Below, in pieces: positions 45,111 through 53,525 of a stretch of 53,525 nt of DNA. The stretch is from ZC4RG30 sp046047615 (lineage in GTDB: Bacteria > Pseudomonadota > Gammaproteobacteria > Steroidobacterales > Steroidobacteraceae): contig JBJOHO010000069.1 of the NCBI GenBank assembly GCA_046047615.1, forward strand, positions 1-53,525, read 5' to 3'. Below the pieces are notes generated by a model, which made no database searches, was not told the origin of the DNA, and was given only the letters and a program-made list of their open reading frames with translations. The position numbers and the translations under genes are program-made. The stretch's first letter is position 1. Every line of letters starts with the position of its first letter.

Positions 45111-46661
45111 ATGCTGCCGATCATCGCCATCGTCGGCCGACCCAACGTCGGCAAGTCGACGCTCTTCAACGCGCTGACCGGCACTCGCGACGCGATCGTC
45201 GCCGACATGCCCGGCGTCACGCGCGACCGGCAGTATGGCTACGGCCGACTGGGCCCCGTGCCCTACATCATCGTCGACACCGGCGGCGTGGTCGAAACCC
45301 CCGGCAGCGGAGTCGAAGCGCTGATGCGCCAGCAGACCGAGCGCGCCGTGGCTGAGGCCGACCGCCTGCTGCTGGTCGTCGACGGTCGTGCCGGCCTGAC
45401 CCACGACGACCTGTACATCGCACGTACGCTGCTTCGCGCCGGCAAGCCGGTGTACCTTGCGGTGAACAAGGCCGAGGGCCTCGACGAAGGGGTCGTCGGT
45501 GCGGACTTCCACCGCCTGGGCTGCGGCCAGCCCCATGCCATCGCCGCCGCGCACGGACGCGGATGCGACGACCTCATGGAGGTCGTGCTTGAGGGCATCG
45601 AGCCGGATGCCGACGCAGCACCACCGGACGACGATTCCATCCGCATCGCCATCATCGGCCGGCCGAACGTCGGCAAGTCCACGCTGGTCAACCGGCTGAT
45701 CGGCGAGGAACGCGTCATCGCCACGGACCTGCCGGGCACCACGCGCGACAGCATCTTCGTTCCCTTCGAGCGCGAAGGCCGCCGCTTCACGCTCATCGAT
45801 ACCGCCGGCGTGCGCCGTCGCGCCAAGGTCGAGGACGAGGTCGAGAAGGCCAGCGTCGCCAAGACGCTGCAGGCGATTGCTGCCGCACATGTGGTGGTCA
45901 TGGTGCTGGACGCGCACGGCGAGGTCGCCGAACAGGATGCCTCGGTGCTCGGCATCGCCTACGAGCGCGGTCGCGCGCTGCTGGTCGCCGTCAACAAGTG
46001 GGACGGCATTCCCGCGAGCCAGCGCGAGACCATCCAGAACGACCTGGCGCTGCGGCTCAACTTCGTGCCGTTCGCGCCGGTGCATTTCATCTCGGCGCGG
46101 CATGGCACGGGCGTTGGCGAACTGTCGCGCGCCGCGGTCCGGGCTTACGACGCCGCGATGCGCGCCATGCCCACACCACAACTGTCCCGCGTCATGGAAA
46201 AGGCCATCGAGGCCCACCAGCCACCGCTCGTGCAGGGGCGCCGCATCAAGCTGCGCTATGCCCATCAGGGCGGCAAGAACCCGCCCCGTATCATCGTGCA
46301 CGGCAACCAGACCTTCGCCGTGCCCGACGCCTACCGACGCTACCTTTCCAACGTGTTCCGCGAGGCCTTCGACCTGTTCGCCAATCCGGTCGTGCTGGAG
46401 TTCCGCACCGACGAGAACCCCTTCGACAAGCGCCGCGACATGCGCCGCAAGATCGCGCGGCCGGACGCCGTGGATCGCAGGACCACGAAGGGCCAGACCG
46501 GTGGCAAGGCGGCGGCCCGTGCCAAGACGGCGCGCGTCGCCAAGGTCAAAGCCAGCGGCAGCTCACGGCCGGGCAGCAGCCGCAACGGCAAGGACAGCAC
46601 GCGCGGGCCGCGCGTCACGCCGGCCAGCGGCCGCAGCACCGCCAAGCCGCGCCGCGGCTGA
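45111..46661 (+). CDS. der: Ribosome-associated GTPase Der with extended basic tail
   Basis: The protein has 516 residues. It contains two tandem G domains, each with GRPNVGKST (about 9-17 and 183-191), DTGG or DTAG, and NKAE or NKWD, then a KH-like domain. Der acts in 50S subunit assembly. After the KH domain there are about 70 residues (446-516) rich in Lys, Arg, Ala, Ser and Gly with no hydrophobic core, longer than in E. coli. This may contact rRNA, which is inference. It is convergent with the M23 peptidase, one base apart. Confidence 0.96.
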   Translation: MLPIIAIVGRPNVGKSTLFNALTGTRDAIVADMPGVTRDRQYGYGRLGPVPYIIVDTGGVVETPGSGVEALMRQQTERAVAEADRLLLVVDGRAGLTHDDLYIARTLLRAGKPVYLAVNKAEGLDEGVVGADFHRLGCGQPHAIAAAHGRGCDDLMEVVLEGIEPDADAAPPDDDSIRIAIIGRPNVGKSTLVNRLIGEERVIATDLPGTTRDSIFVPFEREGRRFTLIDTAGVRRRAKVEDEVEKASVAKTLQAIAAAHVVVMVLDAHGEVAEQDASVLGIAYERGRALLVAVNKWDGIPASQRETIQNDLALRLNFVPFAPVHFISARHGTGVGELSRAAVRAYDAAMRAMPTPQLSRVMEKAIEAHQPPLVQGRRIKLRYAHQGGKNPPRIIVHGNQTFAVPDAYRRYLSNVFREAFDLFANPVVLEFRTDENPFDKRRDMRRKIARPDAVDRRTTKGQTGGKAAARAKTARVAKVKASGSSRPGSSRNGKDSTRGPRVTPASGRSTAKPRRG

Positions 46662-46662
46662 G

Positions 46663-47502
46663 TCAGTCCTGCGGCGGCAGGAACAGTTCGGGGTCGACGG
46701 AGGCCCCGTTGAGCAGCACGTTCCAGTGCAGGTGCGGGCCGGTCACGCGACCGGTGGCACCGACCGCGCCGATGCGCTCGCCAGCCGCCACGAGCTGGCC
46801 TTCCTTCACGTCGATCGCCGACAGGTGGCAGTAGAGCGTCACGAAGCCCTGGCCATGATCGACGATGACGCTGTTGCCGTTGAAGAAGAAGTCCCCCGTC
46901 AGCGTCACCCGGCCCGCGCCGGCAGCCCGGATCGGCGTGCCGGTCGGCGCGGCGATGTCCATGCCGGAGTGCGGTGAGCGCGGCTGGTTGTTGAACACAC
47001 GGCGCGCGCCAAACGAGCTGGAGCGCCGACCCTGCACCGGCTGCTGCAACTGCAGCGTTGGGGGGAGCGCGGGCGAGAAGGCATCCAGTGCACCGCGCAA
47101 TACGGGGGTCTCGCGTGCCACCCGTGCGGCGTCTTCGGCCGCCAGGTCCACATGCTTCGGCGCCACTTTCAGGCGTTGCTCGTTGTAGCGCTTGTCGAGC
47201 ACCGGCACGGTGAGCCGTTCGCTGGCACCGTCCGGGCGTGCGACGACCAGCGTCACGTTGCCCGGCAGTGTGGCCAGCGCGAGGCCGGCCACTGCAACAT
47301 GCCGGTTCCCCTCGGGCCGCACCATCACCCGGCGCCCATCGAGCGTGACGACGGGGGCGGGTGCCGCGGTGCTGCCGACATCCACGATGAGCACGCCTCC
47401 CGGCACGGCGCTGGCACGCGGCAGCGCAGAGGCTGCAGCGCTTGAACCCGCGGCGGCGCAAGCCATGCCGCAGACCATGCCAACGATCGATGCAAGTCTC
47501 AT
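46663..47502 (-). CDS. M23-family zinc metallopeptidase, periplasmic
   Basis: Exported protein of 279 residues. A Sec signal peptide covers about 1-24. The C-terminal LytM domain has the complete zinc site: His and Asp in HSGMDIAAP and HxH in GPHLHW, plus YCHLS. It is therefore predicted to be an active murein endopeptidase, unlike inactive LytM activators. The N-terminal half is a beta-rich region of unknown role. The ATG overlaps the xseA stop (ATGA), so both are expressed together. Confidence 0.92.
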   Translation of the reverse strand: MRLASIVGMVCGMACAAAGSSAAASALPRASAVPGGVLIVDVGSTAAPAPVVTLDGRRVMVRPEGNRHVAVAGLALATLPGNVTLVVARPDGASERLTVPVLDKRYNEQRLKVAPKHVDLAAEDAARVARETPVLRGALDAFSPALPPTLQLQQPVQGRRSSSFGARRVFNNQPRSPHSGMDIAAPTGTPIRAAGAGRVTLTGDFFFNGNSVIVDHGQGFVTLYCHLSAIDVKEGQLVAAGERIGAVGATGRVTGPHLHWNVLLNGASVDPELFLPPQD

Positions 47503-48863
47503 GGTGCCCCCTGCTCCTCGAGCCGCAACGCGGTGATGGCGGCGGTCGCCCGGCCACGCGACAACCGCAGGTCCACTGTCTGCCCGGGCTGCAGCGACCG
47601 GGCGTCGGTGATGACGCGCCCGTCTGCGGTCGTGACGATCGCATAGCCGCGCATCAGCGTCGCCAGCGGACTGACGGCGTCCAGCGCCCGTGCCGCGAGG
47701 GCCAGCCGTTGACCCGGCTGCTCCAGATGTCCGCGCGCCGCCACGACCAATCGCCGCTGCAGTTCCGTCAACGCCCGACGGCGCTGCTCGACATGACGCC
47801 CGGCGTGGCCTTGCTGGAGCCGCTCCCGGGCGGCGCCGAGGCGCTGCCTGCCTGCCGCGAGGATCTGACGCAGCGCACGCGTCAAACGGCCCTCGAGTTC
47901 GTCAAGCCGTTGCGCCTGCTGGCGCAGCCGCGCACCGGGATGCGCACGTTGCAGACGCCCGGCAAGCGCCGCATGGGCCTGTGCGCGATGCTGCCACTGG
48001 CGCAGTACCGCATGCGCCAGCCGTTGGCCCTGCACGCGCAGTTGCTGCAGCAGTTCCCGCCGGTCCGGCGTGACACGCTGGGCGGCACCGGAAGGCGTGG
48101 GTGCACGCTCGTCGGCGGCGAAGTCCGCGATGGTGAAGTCCGTCTCGTGACCGATGCCGCTGACCACCGGGATGGGGCAATCGACGATGGCGCGCGCGAC
48201 CTGCTCGTCATTGAAGCACCACAGGTCCTCGAGCGAGCCACCGCCGCGCGCGAGGATGAGCACGTCGCAGTCGGCCAGCAGGGTCGGGTGGCGCAGGGCG
48301 CGCACGATGGCCGGTGCGGCAGCCGTGCCCTGCACCGGCACGGGCAGCAGGCGAACCGCCGCAGGCGGAAAACGCGCGGCGAGGATGTGCAGGATGTCGC
48401 GCAGGGCCGCGCCGGTGGCCGAGGTGACCACGGCAATGCGCCGTGGCATGGACGGCAGCGCACGCTTGCGCGTGGCCGCGAACAACCCCTCGGCAGCGAG
48501 CCTCTGCTTCAGTGCCTCGAACTGCCGCTTGAGCGCGCCTTCGCCGGCATCCTCCAGCTGGTCGATGATCAGCTGGTAGTCGCCACGCGGCTCGTAGAGG
48601 CCCACGCGGCCACGGGCCTGGAGAAGCTGTCCCTCCCGGGGCCTGAACCCCACGCCGCCGTTGCGCGCACGGAACATCGCGCAGCGGATCTGTGCGTCCC
48701 GGTCCTTCAGGGTGAAGTACCAGTGGCCCGAGGCCGGGGCACTGAAATTGGAGATCTCGCCTTCCACCCAGAGCGGCGGCAGGCCGGCTTCCAGCAGCAG
48801 CCGGACTTCCCGGTTCAGGCGGCTGACGCTGTAGACGTCACGTTGGGGCATGCGGTCATTCAC
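47499..48863 (-). CDS. xseA: Exodeoxyribonuclease VII large subunit
   Basis: Nuclease of about 454 residues degrading single-stranded DNA with XseB. The N-terminal OB fold (SVSRLNREVRLLLE, WVEGEISNFSAPASGHWYFTLKD) is followed by the catalytic region with ARGGGSLEDLWCFNDE and SGIGHETDFTIADFAADERAPTPS, then coiled coil. The likely start is GTG 48863, with TACCAT six bases upstream; ATG 48851 would shorten it by four residues. It is divergent from the DUF5916 gene, which also appears leaderless. xseB is not in the window. Confidence 0.94.
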   Translation of the reverse strand: MNDRMPQRDVYSVSRLNREVRLLLEAGLPPLWVEGEISNFSAPASGHWYFTLKDRDAQIRCAMFRARNGGVGFRPREGQLLQARGRVGLYEPRGDYQLIIDQLEDAGEGALKRQFEALKQRLAAEGLFAATRKRALPSMPRRIAVVTSATGAALRDILHILAARFPPAAVRLLPVPVQGTAAAPAIVRALRHPTLLADCDVLILARGGGSLEDLWCFNDEQVARAIVDCPIPVVSGIGHETDFTIADFAADERAPTPSGAAQRVTPDRRELLQQLRVQGQRLAHAVLRQWQHRAQAHAALAGRLQRAHPGARLRQQAQRLDELEGRLTRALRQILAAGRQRLGAARERLQQGHAGRHVEQRRRALTELQRRLVVAARGHLEQPGQRLALAARALDAVSPLATLMRGYAIVTTADGRVITDARSLQPGQTVDLRLSRGRATAAITALRLEEQGAP

Positions 48864-48869
48864 GCAACG

Positions 48870-48875
48870 ATGGTA
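48870..48875 (-). promoter_or_regulatory. -10 box (TACCAT) for xseA
   Basis: TACCAT on the minus strand ends six bases before GTG 48863, four of six to consensus. It is one of a divergent pair with 48901-48906. Confidence 0.4.
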
Positions 48876-48900
48876 GTGCACTGCGCGACGTACCGCCCAG

Positions 48901-48906
48901 TACACT
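48901..48906 (+). promoter_or_regulatory. -10 box (TACACT) for the DUF5916 gene
   Basis: TACACT ends six bases before ATG 48913 and no ribosome site is present, which predicts a leaderless mRNA. Only 49 bp separate the two start codons of this divergent pair. Confidence 0.45.
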
Positions 48907-48912
48907 ACCGGG

Positions 48913-51183
48913 ATGGCGTTTCCATCGACCGCGTTCCGATTCCGCCCCCTTACGTTGCTGGCATCCGCCATGGCCGCGGCCGCCGCGCTCGCGGGAGCCG
49001 GCAGCCTGCACGCGGCCGAGCCCGCGGCGCGCAAGGCGATCACTGCCGTGCGCGTGGCGACGCCGGCCGTGATCGACGGCCGGCTTGACGAGGCTTGGTG
49101 GGCCGACGCCGCGCTCATCGACGACATGGCGCAGATACGGCCCGGCGATGGCGCACCGGGCAGTGAGCGCACCGAAGTGCTGGTGGCCTATGACGCCGAC
49201 AACCTCTACATCGGCGCGCGCATGTACGACAGCGGTGGCAAGGCAGCGATCGCCGCGAACATCCTGCGCCAGAACGAGCGCCTGATGGCAGACGACCGGA
49301 TCGCGGTGATCCTCGATCCCTTCAATTCCGGACGGGCCGGCTACCGTTTCGAGACCAATCTCAATGGCGTGCGCAACGACCAGCTCTACACGGGCATCAG
49401 CAGCTTCAATTCCGACTGGTCGGTGATCTGGGACACCAAGGCTGTGTTGACGGATTACGGATGGAGCCTGGAGATGGCCATCCCGTTCAAGTCGCTGCCC
49501 ATCGACCCGGACGCCGAGACCTGGGGGTTCAACGTGTCGCGGGCCATCCGCCGGCGCGGTGAGGAAATCACCTGGGTGTCCCGCAACCGCTCGTGGAACC
49601 CCAGCATCGTTGGCGAACTGCGTGGCATCGACGATGTCGACCAGGGCAAGGGGCTCGACGTCGTGCCCTCGCTGCTGGTGGGCCACGGCAAGCTCGCGGG
49701 AGGGAAAGGGGAGTTCCGCCTCGAGCCTTCGCTGGACGTGTATTACCGCTTGACGCCGTCGCTCAACGCGTCCCTGACGCTCAACACGGACTTCTCGGCG
49801 GCCGAGGTCGATGACCGCCAGGTCAACCTCACGCGCTTCGGGCTTTTCTTTCCCGAGAAGCGCGATTTCTTCCTCAATGATGCGGACCTCTTCGAGTTCG
49901 GCCGCATCGGCTTCGGCAGTTACCTGCAGGACACGCAGTCCGCCACGCGCGCCAGTTTCGAAAGCGGACGGCCGTTCTTCTCGCGGCGCATCGGGCTTTC
50001 CGGCAGCGGCGCCCCTGTCGACCTGCTCGCCGGCGGCAAGCTGAGTGGGCGTGTCGGCCGCTGGCGCGTCGGGGCCCTGGCAGTGCACCAAGATGGCTAT
50101 GTCACGCCGGAAGGCCTGCAGATCGACCCTGCGACCCTGGGCGTGGTGCGCGCCGCTGCGGATGTGTTCGGCGAGTCCAGCGTGGGTGTCGTGGCCACCA
50201 CGGGCAATCCCGGCAGCAATCTCGGGGCGTCGCTCGTGGGCTTCGACTTCCTCTACCTCGACACACAACTGGCCGGCGGCCGCACGCTCGAGGGCGAGGC
50301 CTGGTTCCAGCAGTCGCAGCGGGCGGCGGCGGAGGGCGGCACGGATCAGGCCTGGGGCGTGGGCCTGCGCCTGCCCAACGCCGACGGCCTGCGGTTCGGT
50401 GTGGGCGTCAAGCAGATCGGCGAGGACTTCCAGCCCGCACTGGGTTTCGTGAGCCGCCGTGGCGTCCGCGAATACACGGCCAACGTCGGCGCCACCTGGA
50501 ACCGCAGCGGCAGCCTGCTGCGGTCGATCTACACCGGCATCGACGGCTGGCGCGCGCAAGGGTTGAACGGCGGCGGCCTGCAAAGCCAGGCGGTCACCTG
50601 GAAGCCGCTGTGGATCGAGACCCACCAGCGCGACAAGCTGCTGGTGTATGCCTCGCACAACGAGGAAATGCTGGCGCAGCCCTTCACCCTCTACCAGGAC
50701 ACGCGCCAGTCGGTGGTGCTGCACGCCGGGCGCTACGATTTCCGCGACGTCGGCCTCGAACTCGAGACCGGGCCCCAGCGCAGCGTTTCAGGCATCCTCA
50801 CCTACCGGCAGGGCAGTTTCTACGACGGTCGCCGCCGCTCCCTTGGCGGCAGCGTCACCTGGCGGCCGAGCCGCCACTTCGGCGGCACGTTCGGCTACGA
50901 CCAGAACCACATCAACTTGCCCGCCGGCGGGTTCCGCACCCACATCGCCCGGTTGCTGGCGGAAGTGGCCTTCAACAGCCAGTGGAGCTGGGTGTCGCTG
51001 GTGCAGTACGACACCGTCTCGGAGGTGCTGGGAATGCAGACCCGCCTCCTGTGGATCCCGCGTGCCGGGCAGGAGTTCTTCATGGTCGCCAACCATAGCC
51101 TGCAGGACATCGACAAGGACGGGCGTTTCGTTGCGGCGTCGACCGACGTCAGCGCAAAAGTGGGTTACACCCTGCGCTTCTGA
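48913..51183 (+). CDS. Outer-membrane protein with CBM9-like and DUF5916 beta-barrel domains
   Basis: Protein of 756 residues. A Sec signal ends near GSLHAAE. Residues about 45-230 match the family-9-like carbohydrate-binding fold seen in such proteins (VIDGRLDEAWWADA, VAYDADNLYIGARMYD, MAIPFKSLPID). The rest is a long series of amphipathic beta strands ending in Phe (YTLRF), the mark of an outer-membrane barrel, with FFPEKRDFFLND typical of DUF5916. The ligand is unknown. It is followed four bp later by the DUF1835 gene. Confidence 0.88.
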   Translation: MAFPSTAFRFRPLTLLASAMAAAAALAGAGSLHAAEPAARKAITAVRVATPAVIDGRLDEAWWADAALIDDMAQIRPGDGAPGSERTEVLVAYDADNLYIGARMYDSGGKAAIAANILRQNERLMADDRIAVILDPFNSGRAGYRFETNLNGVRNDQLYTGISSFNSDWSVIWDTKAVLTDYGWSLEMAIPFKSLPIDPDAETWGFNVSRAIRRRGEEITWVSRNRSWNPSIVGELRGIDDVDQGKGLDVVPSLLVGHGKLAGGKGEFRLEPSLDVYYRLTPSLNASLTLNTDFSAAEVDDRQVNLTRFGLFFPEKRDFFLNDADLFEFGRIGFGSYLQDTQSATRASFESGRPFFSRRIGLSGSGAPVDLLAGGKLSGRVGRWRVGALAVHQDGYVTPEGLQIDPATLGVVRAAADVFGESSVGVVATTGNPGSNLGASLVGFDFLYLDTQLAGGRTLEGEAWFQQSQRAAAEGGTDQAWGVGLRLPNADGLRFGVGVKQIGEDFQPALGFVSRRGVREYTANVGATWNRSGSLLRSIYTGIDGWRAQGLNGGGLQSQAVTWKPLWIETHQRDKLLVYASHNEEMLAQPFTLYQDTRQSVVLHAGRYDFRDVGLELETGPQRSVSGILTYRQGSFYDGRRRSLGGSVTWRPSRHFGGTFGYDQNHINLPAGGFRTHIARLLAEVAFNSQWSWVSLVQYDTVSEVLGMQTRLLWIPRAGQEFFMVANHSLQDIDKDGRFVAASTDVSAKVGYTLRF

Positions 51184-51187
51184 CGCC

Positions 51188-52150
51188 ATGACGTTGCCAT
51201 CGCCGGGCCCGGATGCCGACTGCCGCACGCTGCACCTGCGCTGCGGCAGCGACCTGCTGCCGGCGCTGCGCGCTGCGGGCTTTCTGGGTGATTTCCTCGA
51301 ACACGCTTTTCCATATGCGACCGGCATCCCCGCGGCCGACGACAGTGATCCTGCAGCGACGCAGCGGGCCCTTGAGGCCACGGCAGGCTATGACCGTGTG
51401 GTGATCTGGTCCGAGCACGACGTGCACGACCAGTTGGTGCTGGTGCGGCTGCTGGCCCACTACGCCGCGGCGCCGCGTCCGCCGCAACTGGAGATGATCA
51501 CGATCAGCGACTGGCCGGCAGGCGAGGGCACGGGCCGCGGGCGGTTCCTTGGACTCGGGCAGCTCTCTGCCGCGGCGCTGGCCGGGCTGTGGCCCGGACG
51601 CGTGAGCGTCGAGGCGCCGCAACTGGCCTGTGCTGCCGCAGTGTGGGCCGCCCTGGCGGCCAGCGACCCCACCGACCTCATCCGGCAAGTCCGCGCCGGG
51701 TTGCCAGCGCTGCCCCTGCTGGTGCCCGCCCTGTGGCGCCACTTGCAGGAGTTGCCGGACGGGCGGACCGGCCTGTCGCTCTCCCAGCGCCTGGCATTGC
51801 AGGCCTTGGACGATAGGGGTCCCCAGAGCCTGCAGGCGCTGTTCCGCGAACTCACGGACCGGCGCGACCCTCTGCCGGGCCAGGGCGACCTGCAGTTCCG
51901 CGACCGGCTGCTGGTCCTGGAGGCTTGTCGCCAGCCCCTGTTCCTGCGCGAACCGGCGGCGGAGGGCAGTGACACGCGACGGCCCTGGACGGACCGTCTG
52001 ACGCTCACACCCCTGGGGAGGGCGGTACTCAAGGGCGCACTGAACGCCTGGACGTTGGGGCCCGCCCCGTGGCGCGTCGGCGGGGTGCAGGTGGCCGCCG
52101 TGCCGGGCGGCCGTGGACCGCGGTTTACCGCCCCCCTGCCTCCCGCGTAA
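51188..52150 (+). CDS. DUF1835-domain protein
   Basis: Cytoplasmic protein of 320 residues. LHLRCGSDLLPALRAAGFLGDF near the N-terminus and VVIWSEHDVHDQLVLVRLLAHY further on are characteristic of DUF1835 proteins, whose biochemical role is not established. ATG 51188 follows the DUF5916 stop by four bp, so the two are probably cotranscribed. Its TAA stop forms part of the -10 box for guaB. Confidence 0.85.
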   Translation: MTLPSPGPDADCRTLHLRCGSDLLPALRAAGFLGDFLEHAFPYATGIPAADDSDPAATQRALEATAGYDRVVIWSEHDVHDQLVLVRLLAHYAAAPRPPQLEMITISDWPAGEGTGRGRFLGLGQLSAAALAGLWPGRVSVEAPQLACAAAVWAALAASDPTDLIRQVRAGLPALPLLVPALWRHLQELPDGRTGLSLSQRLALQALDDRGPQSLQALFRELTDRRDPLPGQGDLQFRDRLLVLEACRQPLFLREPAAEGSDTRRPWTDRLTLTPLGRAVLKGALNAWTLGPAPWRVGGVQVAAVPGGRGPRFTAPLPPA

Positions 52151-52153
52151 AAT
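52148..52153 (+). promoter_or_regulatory. -10 box (TAAAAT) for guaB, overlapping the upstream stop codon
   Basis: TAAAAT is five of six to consensus, includes the TAA stop of the DUF1835 gene (52148-52150) and ends five bases before the guaB ATG. It predicts a leaderless guaB mRNA. Confidence 0.55.
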
Positions 52154-52158
52154 GCGCC

Positions 52159-53525
52159 ATGCGCATACTCGAAGAAGCCCTCACATTCGACGACGTCCTC
52201 CTGGTCCCCGCGCACTCCACGGTGCTGCCCCGCGAGGTCGACCTTTCCACCCAGCTGACCCGCACCATCCGCCTCGGCCTGCCGATCATCTCGGCCGCCA
52301 TGGACACCGTCACCGAAGCCCGCCTCGCCATCACCATGGCGCAGGAAGGCGGCATGGGCATCATCCACAAGAACATGACGGTCGAAGCCCAGGCCCGCGA
52401 GGTCGGACGCGTCAAGAAATACGAATCCGGCGTGATCCGCGACCCCATCACCGTGCCGCCGGACATGACCATCCGCGAAGTGCTCGAACTCACCCGCTCC
52501 CGCGGCATTTCGGGCGTGCCTGTGGTCAACGGCGAACAGGTGGTGGGCATCGTCACCAACCGCGACCTGCGGTTCGAGACGCAGCTGGGCGCGCCGGTCG
52601 CATCGGTCATGACGCCGCGCGAACGCCTGGTCACCGTCGGCGAAAATGCCCCCAAGGATGAAGTGCTGGCGCTGCTGCACCGGCACCGCATCGAGAAAGT
52701 GCTGGTGGTCGGCGCAGACTCCGAGCTGCGCGGCATGATCACGGTGAAGGACTTCCAGAAAGCGAAGGACTACCCACGCGCCGCCAAGGATGAAAACGGA
52801 CGCCTGCGTGTGGGCGCGGCCGTCGGCACCTCCGCCGACACGCTGGACCGCGTGGCGGCGCTGCGCGAGGCCGGCGTCGACGTGGTGGTGGTCGACACCG
52901 CGCACGGCCACTCGGCCGGCGTCATCAACATGGTGCGCGCCATCAAGGCACGCTGGCCCGAGCAGCAGGTCATCGCCGGCAACATCGCCACTGCTGAAGC
53001 GGCACGCGACCTGGCCGAGGCCGGTGCGGACGCCGTCAAGGTCGGCATCGGCCCCGGCTCCATCTGCACCACGCGCATCGTCGCGGGCGTCGGCGTGCCG
53101 CAGATCAGCGCCGTGTCGAACGTGGCGCGCGGTCTGGAGGGCACGGGCATTCCGCTCATTGCCGACGGCGGCATCCGCTTCTCGGGTGACATCGCCAAGG
53201 CCATTGCGGCCGGCGCCCACTGCGTGATGATCGGCGGCATGTTCGCCGGCACCGAAGAGTCCCCTGGCGAGGTCGAGCTTTACCAGGGCGCCTCGTACAA
53301 GGCCTACCGCGGCATGGGTTCGCTGGGCGCCATGTCCGGCAAGACCGGCTCCGCCGACCGCTATTTCCAGGACGCCTCGGCCGAAATGGAAAAGCTGGTG
53401 CCGGAGGGCATCGAAGGGCGCGTGGCCTACAAGGGCAGCCTGGTGAACATCCTGCACCAGCTGTCGGGCGGCCTGCGTGCCTCGATGGGTTACACCGGCA
53501 GCGCCGACATCGCCACCATGCGCAC
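52159..53525 (+). CDS. guaB: IMP dehydrogenase (3' end beyond the window)
   Basis: The first 455 codons are present and the family is about 488 residues. The enzyme makes XMP, the first committed step to GMP. The start MRILEEALTFDDVLLVPAHS, a CBS pair at about 95-205 (ISGVPVVNGEQVVGIVTNRD, RIEKVLVVGADSELRGMITVKD), the catalytic Cys in GPGSICTTR, ADGGIRFSGDIAKA and the flap GYRGMGSLGAM-type segment are intact. The position after xseA matches the E. coli neighbourhood. The start is supported by TAAAAT five bases upstream. Confidence 0.95.
   Translation, partial: MRILEEALTFDDVLLVPAHSTVLPREVDLSTQLTRTIRLGLPIISAAMDTVTEARLAITMAQEGGMGIIHKNMTVEAQAREVGRVKKYESGVIRDPITVPPDMTIREVLELTRSRGISGVPVVNGEQVVGIVTNRDLRFETQLGAPVASVMTPRERLVTVGENAPKDEVLALLHRHRIEKVLVVGADSELRGMITVKDFQKAKDYPRAAKDENGRLRVGAAVGTSADTLDRVAALREAGVDVVVVDTAHGHSAGVINMVRAIKARWPEQQVIAGNIATAEAARDLAEAGADAVKVGIGPGSICTTRIVAGVGVPQISAVSNVARGLEGTGIPLIADGGIRFSGDIAKAIAAGAHCVMIGGMFAGTEESPGEVELYQGASYKAYRGMGSLGAMSGKTGSADRYFQDASAEMEKLVPEGIEGRVAYKGSLVNILHQLSGGLRASMGYTGSADIATMR

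Noticed and set aside
46663..47502. Inactive LytM activator (EnvC/NlpD type)
   Set aside because: The zinc ligands and catalytic HxH are intact, so it should be an active peptidase.

Overview
The window is one continuous, strongly GC-rich stretch of bacterial chromosome, almost fully coding. I infer a gammaproteobacterium of the Xanthomonadales/Lysobacterales type. The grounds are gene order and content: queA-tgt-yajC-secD-secF, xerD-dsbC, and suhB/trmJ-isc-ndk-rlmN-pilW-rodZ-hisS-yfgM-bamB-der followed by xseA and guaB. Pyrophosphate-dependent phosphofructokinase, H+-pyrophosphatase, a DUF5916 outer-membrane protein and many apparently leaderless genes fit the same group. The species cannot be named from sequence reading alone. 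There is no CRISPR array, insertion sequence, phage or integrative element; this looks like core chromosome with some unusual local inventions.

Layout. 1-6114: a partial membrane-anchored gene, then hppA and pfp on the minus strand (a pyrophosphate energy pair), adk on the plus strand with a histone-H1-like tail, and rnd. 6113-8687: a five-helix membrane protein, mpl (murein recycling) and a LON-domain protein, converging on a cpdA-type cyclic nucleotide phosphodiesterase (8673-9440). 9566-15264: a carbon-metabolism operon tkt-gap-pgk-pyk, converging on an exported peroxiredoxin. 15913-23196: patatin-like lipase, mgtE, electron-transfer flavoprotein:ubiquinone oxidoreductase, acyltransferase, xerD-dsbC and fdxA. 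23223-27867: a NUDIX hydrolase, tRNA-Leu(CAA), an ECF sigma / membrane protein / periplasmic PDZ protein operon, and a degenerate asparagine-synthetase homologue. 27985-35616: queA-tgt-yajC-secDF, a TerC-family protein and an amino-acid permease. 35624-46661: suhB, then trmJ, an IscS protein fused to a decayed IscU-like domain, an A-type Fe-S carrier, ndk, rlmN, pilW, a short RodZ, hisS, yfgM, bamB and der. 46663-53525: an M23 peptidase and xseA on the minus strand, then a DUF5916 protein, a DUF1835 protein and the start of guaB.

The most notable signals are these. (1) At least eight starts have a -10-like TANNNT hexamer (or GATACT) ending 5-7 bases before the start codon, implying leaderless mRNAs, including two divergent pairs; in rnd/6113 each gene's -10 lies inside the other's coding sequence. 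(2) Adenylate kinase carries a 120-residue Lys/Ala-rich tail built on a 24-bp tandem repeat. (3) The ISC operon is reduced to an IscS with a C-terminal IscU remnant that keeps one of the three cluster cysteines, plus IscA. (4) An asparagine-synthetase-family protein has lost every catalytic motif I could check in both domains. (5) A three-gene ECF sigma / putative anti-sigma / PDZ module appears to form a compact envelope-sensing unit. Functional statements rest on recognisable motifs and gene order; promoter calls are by eye and unverified.
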